From Vibrio bivalvicida (lineage in GTDB: Bacteria > Pseudomonadota > Gammaproteobacteria > Enterobacterales > Vibrionaceae): a DNA stretch of 64,000 nt. Within the stretch, counting starts at the first letter, position 1; every line of letters begins with the position of its first letter. Position numbers and translations under genes: made by a program. Below the pieces are notes generated by a model. It worked only from the letters and a program-made list of their open reading frames with translations, did no database searches and was not told the origin of the DNA. The stretch lies in NCBI RefSeq assembly GCF_001399455.2, contig NZ_LLEI02000064.1, forward strand, positions 1 to 64,000. Reading direction: 5' to 3'. This document shows, piece by piece, positions 52,928-60,363 of the stretch.

Positions 52928-53144
52928 ATTGCATCCTTGTCGATTACCGCCGTTGATAATGTAAGGTTACGATTGAACAGATTGTTTCTAACCTAAGTAT
53001 TCCAAGTTGCGTGCCAACTTATTTAACACTTTATATTCAATAACTTACCACCAGCCCCTTTCAATCTTACCTTATGCTTGCTTAGTATTAGTGCACTTCG
53101 CACCAATGCGGAATTTTTCCTATAACCCCAAAGTGGTAGTTAAA
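52928..53144 (-). promoter_or_regulatory. Structured nitrate-operon leader, probable ANTAR (NasT) target
   Basis: The leader contains three hairpins before the attenuator: TTGGTGC/GCACTAA (53088-53106), AAGTTG/CAACTT (53004-53020) and AGGTTA/TAACCT with an inner GAACA/TGTTC-like stem (52964-52994). ANTAR proteins bind paired hairpins and prevent terminator formation in nas leaders of other bacteria. The expected six-base loops with A at position 1 and G at position 4 were not confirmed by eye, so the exact target is unsettled. Confidence 0.6.
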
Positions 53145-53726
53145 CTACTTAAGCGCCTCTAAAGTTTGCAGTAGATTTTTCGCCACTTGCGCCAAGGTTT
53201 GACTCGATTGCATCGCTGATTTTCTCATCGCTTTGTAAGCCGCATCTTCATCGACTTGGTGCATTTTCATCAATAGCCCTTTTGCTCGCTCGATGATCTT
53301 TCTTTCTTCTAATCGCAGCTCAAGCTGTTCGATTTCATCTTCAAGAGCAACCACTGAACGGCGAATCTGGCACGCATTGGCTATCCAAGGAGTCAAACAA
53401 AATTCGGTATCTGCCGGAACGAGGACATAATCCATTCTTTCCGGTAAACGACTGATATCATTAGCATCTAGTTGCTTCAACACAACCAAGAGTGGGTGCC
53501 TTCTAACGCGGCATTCTTCAATAACTACGCGTAGTTCAGCACTCGGTTGCAACCAGCCCACAACAACATAAGCGTTGGGTTCCCGGTCTAACATTTGTTC
53601 AAACTGATTAAGTTGGCAACTGATGATGTTGTCAAATTCTTGAGCGAGCAGCGTCGATAATCGTGCTAATTCTTCAACACGATCACTGCAAATGATGAGC
53701 GGATTTTTGGAGAGATTTTTGTGCAT
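53145..53726 (-). CDS. nasT: NasT-type response regulator with ANTAR RNA-binding domain
   Basis: This protein has about 193 residues. The ATG at 53726 is preferred, since AAGGA lies six bases upstream; ATG at 53732 is too close to it. It has an N-terminal receiver-like domain without a clear phosphoacceptor (about 10-120) and a C-terminal ANTAR domain (about 130-190; ERKIIERAKGLLMKMHQVDEDAAYKAMRKSAMQ, seen as IIERAKGLLMK and AYKAMRKSAM). ANTAR domains bind leader RNA and prevent termination. It is last in the nasA operon and lies just upstream of the nrtA leader. No nasS sensor gene is present in the window. Confidence 0.9.
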   Translation of the reverse strand: MHKNLSKNPLIICSDRVEELARLSTLLAQEFDNIISCQLNQFEQMLDREPNAYVVVGWLQPSAELRVVIEECRVRRHPLLVVLKQLDANDISRLPERMDYVLVPADTEFCLTPWIANACQIRRSVVALEDEIEQLELRLEERKIIERAKGLLMKMHQVDEDAAYKAMRKSAMQSSQTLAQVAKNLLQTLEALK

Positions 53727-53793
53727 GAACATTCCTTGTTTTGCTCTCTATCTAAAACAGACATAACAAGGAATGTGCCAATTGTTCTATTTA

Positions 53794-54744
53794 CTAACTA
53801 TCACAGTAACCAGACCAGAGTAAATAGGCCTTTTCAAATGACTTTTCTAGATCGTTTGACTCAGCAAACAGTGTCGCCGCCATTGTCGAAACCACTGTAT
53901 TGGCCATCATATTAAGATCACTATCTGTCGTACCAAACAGGCACTTCTTAGGTAAAGGAATGTCAGTCAGCATACGTTCGGTCCAATAATGCGATTCAAC
54001 GCCTGTCGGTGTGCTCACCCAAACGGTTTGGCTGACTTTAGGGTTGTATTCTGATTCGCCAGATTGTCCTTTAAAAGAGACCACGGCGTGCCGGGTTAAT
54101 CCTATCTCGCTTTCGACTTCAGCATGCAGTTGTTGGAAGCCTGGATGGAAACTACCGCGCAACCCCAGTTTTGCGCCTCCCGGGTTTAAAGCTCTGACGA
54201 CCGTGTTGATCGGTGTACGCAATCCATAGCGATTCTTCCAGCCAATCATGGTTTCAGCTTGTGGAGCAAAATGCTTAAGAGGTAAATAAGCAATGCGCTT
54301 GGTCTCTAGTAGCTGTTTCGCCTGTTGCGGTGACTGGGCAACCTCAATACCAAAGGCATCGAGATAATCTTCAGCATGTAATCGTCCGGCGGGCCTATCA
54401 TGATAACCATGTAACAGTACTTTGTAGCCACTGTCTGCAAGGATCTTAGCTGCTAACAGATGCCAAGGTTGCCCTGCACTTTTGCGTTTACCCGCATAGC
54501 ACGGCCAGTCAATATCAGCGCCTAAGCTAGGGGCACGAGACTGAAACGCTTTTACGAAGCCTGCAATTTCCTGTTTGGTTTCGTTTTGTACTCGAATCAA
54601 CATCAGTAGCATCGCCATCTGGTCGTCACCGCACTGACCATCAAGATACTCGTCCATGATTTGGTAAGCCTGATCGAAAGTAAGCGGCTTGCGTCCTCGC
54701 TCTCCTCGTCCAACCGTTCGGATACATTCTAAAATTGAGCTCAT
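53794..54744 (-). CDS. ybiB: Glycosyltransferase family 3 / TrpD2-like protein (YbiB family)
   Basis: This 316-residue protein has the anthranilate-phosphoribosyltransferase fold: an N-terminal helical domain (FDQAYQIMDEYLDGQCGDDQMAMLLMLIRVQNET) and a nucleoside-binding C-terminal part (GLRTPINTVVRALNPGGAKLGLRGSFHPGFQQL, seen as RTPINTVVRALNPGGAK). It resembles YbiB/TrpD2, nucleic-acid-binding proteins without proven catalysis. It sits in nitrate assimilation clusters of several proteobacteria, but its role there is unknown. It overlaps cobA by 4 bp. Confidence 0.85.
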   Translation of the reverse strand: MSSILECIRTVGRGERGRKPLTFDQAYQIMDEYLDGQCGDDQMAMLLMLIRVQNETKQEIAGFVKAFQSRAPSLGADIDWPCYAGKRKSAGQPWHLLAAKILADSGYKVLLHGYHDRPAGRLHAEDYLDAFGIEVAQSPQQAKQLLETKRIAYLPLKHFAPQAETMIGWKNRYGLRTPINTVVRALNPGGAKLGLRGSFHPGFQQLHAEVESEIGLTRHAVVSFKGQSGESEYNPKVSQTVWVSTPTGVESHYWTERMLTDIPLPKKCLFGTTDSDLNMMANTVVSTMAATLFAESNDLEKSFEKAYLLWSGYCDS

Positions 54745-55625
54745 ACTTCCTCTTGTGAGATCACTGACTCTATGGTCATGTTTAGTTCTTCTCGCAGTTT
54801 GACGACTTCGCCTAAGATAATCAATGCTGGACTAACCCCTTTTAACTCTCTCGCTTTAGAAGCTAATGAGTCTAAACATGACACATGCACCTTTTGCTGG
54901 CGGCTACAGCCATGAGTAATGATGGCAAGCGGAAAGTCTGCATTTAGACCTTGCTCGACCAGTCCTTGCTGAATCTCTTGCGCTTTCTCCAGCCCCATAT
55001 AAAAAACCAGAGTCTGTCCTGCCCTAACAAGCTCAGACCAAGCAGGCAACGCTCCCGTCACCACCTGCCCTGTCACAAAGGTAACACTTCTAGCGATTTT
55101 TCTATGAGTTAAAGGGATATAGGAAGACGCCGCGCAACCTATAGCAGCAGTGATACCAGGAATAACCTCAAACTCAATGTTGTGCTTTGCGAGTAGTAAT
55201 CCTTCTTCACCACCGCGACCAAATATGAAGGGGTCACCGCCTTTTAGCCTAACGACACGTTTACCTAATTTCGCCAGCTCGACCAGTATTTGACTAATCG
55301 CTTCTTGCTTTAAGCTCGGCTGACCGCAGCGCTTGCCCACATAAATTTGTTGGCATTTATCTGCAGCAAAATCCAAAATTTCCCTGTTTACCAGACGATC
55401 AAATACAATCACATCAGCCTGTTGAATCGCTTTCAGCGCTTTTATTGTCAACAGCTCTGGGTCATTGGGGCCTGCGCCAACCAATTGCACCTTTCCGCGT
55501 TTGATGCCTTCTGAATCACCATCACTACCTGTAAGAATCGGCTGTTTTACATATTGATGAGCAATGAAACCTGCGCCGCGTAGCCCTAATTGCGAACCCT
55601 CTTTAACCCTCTTGTCTAATTTCAT
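54741..55625 (-). CDS. cobA: Uroporphyrinogen-III C-methyltransferase (siroheme synthesis)
   Basis: This 294-residue SAM-dependent enzyme makes precorrin-2 for the siroheme cofactor of NirB. It has an extra N-terminal stretch of about 45 residues before the family start VQLVGAGPNDPELLT. Further motifs are VRLKGGDPFIFGRGGEE near 140, GITAAIGCAASSYIPLTHR near 175 and the TFVTGQ region. The CysG-like oxidase/chelatase part is absent, so the rest of siroheme synthesis is encoded elsewhere. It is the second gene of the nasA operon. Confidence 0.93.
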   Translation of the reverse strand: MKLDKRVKEGSQLGLRGAGFIAHQYVKQPILTGSDGDSEGIKRGKVQLVGAGPNDPELLTIKALKAIQQADVIVFDRLVNREILDFAADKCQQIYVGKRCGQPSLKQEAISQILVELAKLGKRVVRLKGGDPFIFGRGGEEGLLLAKHNIEFEVIPGITAAIGCAASSYIPLTHRKIARSVTFVTGQVVTGALPAWSELVRAGQTLVFYMGLEKAQEIQQGLVEQGLNADFPLAIITHGCSRQQKVHVSCLDSLASKARELKGVSPALIILGEVVKLREELNMTIESVISQEEV

Positions 55626-55634
55626 AGCACGCTC

Positions 55635-58250
55635 CTATTTCGCAATCAGTATGGTTTGTTCGTGGCTTGTGACAAGACGCTCAACTTGGGGCAAGCATGA
55701 GCCACAGTTAGTGCCGCACTTGAGTTTAGTTTTTAGTTGATTGACGCTTGTGCAATCTCCACTCTCCAATTCACGGAGAATCTGCTTGTCGCTCACTCTA
55801 AAACAACTACAGATCAGCTCACTGGCTTCTTGCTGACTAGAGAAAGACAGCAAAGCTGAAAAAGTTAGAGGTTTACCGATTAAACTGGCAAGATTTGCCA
55901 CATCGACCTCAATAGGGAGCTGAGAGATCATGAGTAAAGAACGAATGATTTTGTCTTCTCCCACTTCGTCATAACAAACTGTTAGCCAGCCACCAGCAAG
56001 CTCTAAAACGACTTTGCGTTTGTGCGGAGTTTCACCAAGCTCTGTCGCAAATGACTTGTCATAACGTTGCCTATCTGCAAAACGCCAGACGCCAATTCGC
56101 TCTTCAGATTGAAATGATTGGTAAATAAAATCGTGCTCAACAAATCGCTCACCGAGGTAAAGGCCATAGGTTTGTGCTTTTACCGGGAACAACTCTACTG
56201 GTTGAGATTTAAATGCTGGTTGTCCAGAAGAAGGGTCAGCAATGCGGCTTACTACAGCATTAACCTGACTTTCGCCTCCATACTCTCCTGCCCAGTGCAT
56301 CGACATAAACAGTTGCCTTTTGCCTAACCCATCATCAATTGCCACTCTCGCAATAATCTTTCGCTCTGTCTCTGAGCTAGCTAAGGCGACCAACTGGCCT
56401 GACTTAACATCCATATAAGCTGCGGAACGACTGCTCATATACACGGTTGGTTCTGGTTCGGTGGCCGCAAGATGGGAAATGTAACCAGTACGAGTCATGG
56501 TATGCCACTGATCTCTTTGTCTGCCAGTATTTAACCACCATGATTGGTCCTGCTGTTTTGGTGGCAGTGCAGGGATGACGAACCTCGCTTTACGATCGGC
56601 AAAGCTAAATTGGCCGTTGTGTAAAGGTCGTTCTCCTCCCCACTGAATAGGTTGCCAGTTTAGGTACTCTTCATCGGTGATATTCGCGAACTCGGACAGA
56701 TCAAGTAACAGTGAGCTCCCCGTATTCAGTCCTGTCATAGCCGCATATTCTCTAAACACGTCGGCCTCACGATCAAAATCAAAGGCATTTTCTCGGCCTT
56801 GTAACTCACACAGCCTTGCGCCCACATCACTGATCGCTTGCCAATCTGGCTTAGCTGCACCTTTCGCGAGCATAAACTGCCTTTGGCGAGTGAGCATACG
56901 CTCGGAGTTGGTCACCATACCTTGCTTCTCCCCCCAACCTGAGGCTGGGAGCAACAAATCCGCATACTTGGCTATATCCGAATCAGCGGTCACATCCGAT
57001 ACGATAACGAGTGGACATTTTTCGAGTGCACGTTTTACAAATGCATTGTCAGGCATTGAAACTACTGGGTTAGTCGCCATGATCCAAATCACCTGAATAT
57101 CGCCACGTTCAACGGCTTCAAACATCTCAATCGCTTTTAGACCCGGTTGCAAAGCAAGGGTATCTGTGTTCCAAAACTCACTGACAAGCTTTATTGACTC
57201 AGAGTCAAACCCTCTATGGATTGCTAGCTGATTCGCTAGCCCACCGACTTCTCTCCCTCCCATAGCGTTCGGCTGACCAGTAATAGAAAACGGCCCCGCG
57301 CCCTGAATGCCAATCTTACCCGTCGCAAGGTGAGCATTAATAATAGTGTTGGCCTTGTCCGCACCGTATTGGGATTGATTTACCCCTTGGCAGAACAGAG
57401 TGATGGTTTTTCTGGTCGTGGCAAACCAGCGATAAAAGGTTTTCAGTTGCTCTTGGCTCAGTTCTAGTTGCTCACACAGCGCTTCTATGCCGAACTCTTT
57501 GCTCATGACGAGATCAACTAACGCACCGAACCCAGATGTATGAGACTCAATATAGGACTCGTCTAGAGAACCACTTTCAACACAGTAACGCAGCAGCCCA
57601 TTAAACAGCGCAATATCACCGTCATTAGGGATAGATAGATGTAAGTCGGATTGCTCGGCCGTCACCGTTTCGCGCGGATCAATCACCACTAGCCTCAATT
57701 CAGGGTTACGTTCTCGAGCCTGCTGAATTCGCCTGAATAAAACAGGATGAGTCCACGCTGTGTTAGCACCGCAAATAACAATCAACTCTGCTTCATCAAT
57801 ATCGTCATAGTTAACTGGGACGACATCTTCCCCAAACGCACGATTGTGAGCGACGACTGCTGAAGACATACATAATCTTGAATTGGTGTCGATATTAGCG
57901 CTACCAACGACACCCTTCATAAACTTGTTGGCAACGTAATAATCTTCAGTAAGCAGTTGACCAGACACATACATAGCTGTCGAGTTAGGGCCGCGCTGTC
58001 TAATTGCTCTGTTGTAAGCATTCGCAATTACGTCGGTCGCATGCTCCCAGCTGACCTCTTTTCCAGCAAGTTTCGGGTAAAGCAGTCTCGATGGCATGTC
58101 TAAACTCTGGGCTAATGCGGAACCTTTTACACACAGAGCACCTTGATTAGCAGGGTGTTGCTTGTCTCCTTTAATGCCCAGTTGATTAACTTCAACACCA
58201 CAACCTACTCCACAATACGGACAGGCTGTTTTTGTACATTCCTTTATCAT
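55635..58250 (-). CDS. nasA: Assimilatory nitrate reductase catalytic subunit NasA
   Basis: This molybdopterin enzyme has about 871 residues. The ATG at 58250 is preferred (GGAG six bases upstream) over a GTG codon directly before it. An N-terminal [4Fe-4S] site (CPYCGVGC near residue 12) precedes the bis-MGD core (GSANIDTNSRLCMSSAVVAHNRAFGED near 115, TGQPNAMGGREVGGLANQLA near 320). The C-terminal BFD-like [2Fe-2S] domain (ICSCFRVSDKQI...CGTNCGSCLPQ, 815-860) accepts electrons. It reduces nitrate to nitrite in the cytoplasm and is the first gene of the nasA-cobA-ybiB-nasT operon. Confidence 0.95.
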   Translation of the reverse strand: MIKECTKTACPYCGVGCGVEVNQLGIKGDKQHPANQGALCVKGSALAQSLDMPSRLLYPKLAGKEVSWEHATDVIANAYNRAIRQRGPNSTAMYVSGQLLTEDYYVANKFMKGVVGSANIDTNSRLCMSSAVVAHNRAFGEDVVPVNYDDIDEAELIVICGANTAWTHPVLFRRIQQARERNPELRLVVIDPRETVTAEQSDLHLSIPNDGDIALFNGLLRYCVESGSLDESYIESHTSGFGALVDLVMSKEFGIEALCEQLELSQEQLKTFYRWFATTRKTITLFCQGVNQSQYGADKANTIINAHLATGKIGIQGAGPFSITGQPNAMGGREVGGLANQLAIHRGFDSESIKLVSEFWNTDTLALQPGLKAIEMFEAVERGDIQVIWIMATNPVVSMPDNAFVKRALEKCPLVIVSDVTADSDIAKYADLLLPASGWGEKQGMVTNSERMLTRQRQFMLAKGAAKPDWQAISDVGARLCELQGRENAFDFDREADVFREYAAMTGLNTGSSLLLDLSEFANITDEEYLNWQPIQWGGERPLHNGQFSFADRKARFVIPALPPKQQDQSWWLNTGRQRDQWHTMTRTGYISHLAATEPEPTVYMSSRSAAYMDVKSGQLVALASSETERKIIARVAIDDGLGKRQLFMSMHWAGEYGGESQVNAVVSRIADPSSGQPAFKSQPVELFPVKAQTYGLYLGERFVEHDFIYQSFQSEERIGVWRFADRQRYDKSFATELGETPHKRKVVLELAGGWLTVCYDEVGEDKIIRSLLMISQLPIEVDVANLASLIGKPLTFSALLSFSSQQEASELICSCFRVSDKQILRELESGDCTSVNQLKTKLKCGTNCGSCLPQVERLVTSHEQTILIAK

Positions 58251-58263
58251 CACTTACTCCTTG

Positions 58264-58301
58264 AAATAAAAAGCCTCCTCCACTGGATAAGTGAAGGAGG
58301 C
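58264..58301 (-). terminator. Leader terminator (attenuator) before nasA
   Basis: The stem GCCTCCTCCACT/AGTGAAGGAGGC (58273-58301), with one mismatch and a five-base loop, is followed on the minus strand by TTTTTATTT. It lies 14 bases before the nasA start, between promoter and gene, so it is expected to be regulated by antitermination. Confidence 0.85.
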
Positions 58302-59008
58302 TTCATCGCCTGTGACGTTGTTATGTATTTTGTAGTCTAGTTAAACCAGACTTAATGATGTCAGCAATTAAGATGCCAGTTATATTCATCCTTAGATTCA
58401 ATAGGTTATAACTTTACAAACCCTAGCAATGCACCATATTTGTGCAAACAAAGATCAATATGGTTCGCAACGACCTAAACAATCACACTGCTCTTGTCCT
58501 GTATATCTATAACTCAAAGCGCTATTTATAGTTATATATATTACATGGAGCAGTTTTGAGTCATTCCCTCCATGTAAGTCTAAAGTCGATTTAATTCCAT
58601 TCGAGTTTATCTTTATTCATACAGCCATTTAAAACGTGCGTTTTCCAAAAAAACATCATTAATTTAAAAATAACAAATCTATCAAATAAAATAATATTTT
58701 TATTATAAAGATCACTCAAAAGCTTTTAGTCACGCCCCTTGCGACTTATTTAACTTTTACTAATTTAAATATTACTAAATATCAGCAGCTTAAATATTGA
58801 TCAACAAATTATCCCTTATGTGACGAACAGCTCATTTAGTTCGGTTTTATTGCTATAAATTTAGCCAAAACATTGATTGGGAGAATTTATAAAAACCACA
58901 AATAATATATAACTATTAAACCATACAGCTTGCTATAAATATAAGCCTCACCATTACCAAACAATATAAACTGGTAGGCGCGAGCGCGAATAAATATAAG
59001 GTATTAGA
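58302..59008. other. Long divergent regulatory region between nasA and the toxin-like operon
   Basis: About 700 bp without a gene. The nasA side has an AGTCTGG/CTAGACT hairpin (58334-58352), a candidate for an ANTAR target. The toxin side (about 58560-59000) is strongly AT-rich with many TAAT/AAAT stretches, the type of region often bound by H-NS. Two opposite promoters are expected. No operator was confirmed. Confidence 0.5.
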
Positions 59009-60244
59009 ATGAAGTACATAAAAAAGCCACTCCTTTTATCCACAATTTGTTTAAGTTTAATCGCTGCTGGAGTACAGGCTTCAACGTCTAGTCAATCGCT
59101 AGTAACAAATTCGGCTGAACAACAAATCGGACAAATCAGTTACTCCACTATTATTGGGGACAACGGTGCATTTATTGACCTAGAGACAGACGAATTTGTA
59201 TTGAATCAGAAAGAGTGGTTCCAAATTCAAACTTACGTCGAGGGGGCGCTATCACTCCCCATTACGGAAGCAAGTATGAAGTCTGCTTTCGACATTTCTG
59301 ATGATATACCGTTTTCAAATTTTAAAGCACTTGTTGAACAATATGGCAAAGTACATTCTGAAGCGTTTTACTGGAAAAAAGATCTCTACCCAAGCATTGT
59401 AGGTTTGGCGCTGTCACTGTCTAACTACAACGATATTCAGAAATATATGATTCAGCCACTAAGCAATCAGTTAACGATAATCTTGTCAAAATCCTTTTCG
59501 CCACTGCCTGCTGATGTGCAAGCTGTCGATCAAGCTCGTCAACTCTCCATTGCTTACCTAAGTGCTCTCAAGAACTTCTCGGTAGAAAACCACAAGAAGG
59601 TAGAAAAAGCCAGCGAGGATCTACTTGCATTCGCCGCGAAAATGGAAGAACAGAAGCTCCAGTTAGAAGTACTTAAGAGCACACATAGTGGTTACTTAGA
59701 TGACGATGGCAGCGAACTTCAACAGCGCGTGAATGACTTGAACAACCGTATTAATCAGCTAAACAAAGATTATAACCATTACGTCACAGTCGCATCTACT
59801 GCTGTTACTTACGCTTGGTTCCCGTTGGTCGCGGTTCCTATAATGGGTGTTTATGGTGACAAAGCGGAAAAGGCAAGAAAGCTGCGCAATCAACTTCAAG
59901 ACGAAGCTAAGGTATTGGAAGCACAGCTCTCTACCACTCAGAAAGTATACAACTCTTACAAGCGTTCTACTGACAGTATTAACTATATCTCAAGCAAGAT
60001 CGAGAACGCGATACCTTACGTCAACAAACTGAAACTACACTGGCAAAAGATGAACACGGACTTTGATTCTCTCATAGTTGCACTTGAAGCAGCCGAATCA
60101 AGCACTGAAATATTGCAATCCAATGCTCTGCGCGCAGCTGCAGAAGCGATGGCGAATACCGCTGTAGCGGAGCAAAACTGGAGTAGTATCAGTGATAAGG
60201 CCAAAACTTTTGCCAACAACGCATACATAGCAAAAGCCGAATAA
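59009..60244 (+). CDS. Secreted alpha-xenorhabdolysin (XaxA/YaxA)-like pore-forming toxin subunit A
   Basis: This 411-residue protein has a signal peptide (residues 1-24, ending GVQA). The mature part is almost all alpha-helical. An N-terminal region (LETDEFVLNQKEWFQIQTYVEGALSL) is followed by helices with long coiled-coil stretches (195-225, 236-256, 284-312) around one hydrophobic segment (about 258-282, TYAWFPLVAVPIMGVYG). A helical bundle with one central hydrophobic hairpin or tongue is the plan of XaxA/YaxA and other alpha pore-forming toxins (HBL, MakA). XaxA itself has about 410 residues. The assignment is by layout; the family match was not searched. AAGG lies before the ATG. It is first in a two-gene operon. 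Confidence 0.72.
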   Translation: MKYIKKPLLLSTICLSLIAAGVQASTSSQSLVTNSAEQQIGQISYSTIIGDNGAFIDLETDEFVLNQKEWFQIQTYVEGALSLPITEASMKSAFDISDDIPFSNFKALVEQYGKVHSEAFYWKKDLYPSIVGLALSLSNYNDIQKYMIQPLSNQLTIILSKSFSPLPADVQAVDQARQLSIAYLSALKNFSVENHKKVEKASEDLLAFAAKMEEQKLQLEVLKSTHSGYLDDDGSELQQRVNDLNNRINQLNKDYNHYVTVASTAVTYAWFPLVAVPIMGVYGDKAEKARKLRNQLQDEAKVLEAQLSTTQKVYNSYKRSTDSINYISSKIENAIPYVNKLKLHWQKMNTDFDSLIVALEAAESSTEILQSNALRAAAEAMANTAVAEQNWSSISDKAKTFANNAYIAKAE

Positions 60245-60281
60245 TCCCTCCAATAGACCAATAACGGGACTCTGTCCTTCA

Positions 60282-60344
60282 CTTCCCCACCCGCGCAAAT
60301 GTGTCGGGTGTGGGAAAGGCTACCCAAAGTAAAACAAAGGTAGC
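60282..60344 (+). promoter_or_regulatory. Intercistronic double hairpin
   Basis: Two stems lie between the toxin-like genes: CTTCCCCACCCG/CGGGTGTGGGAAAG (60282-60318, one bulge) and GCTACC/GGTAGC (60319-60344). There is no T tract, so they are not simple terminators. They may set mRNA stability or the ratio of the two proteins. Confidence 0.45.
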
Positions 60345-60363
60345 TCTAAATAAGGAAATAAAA

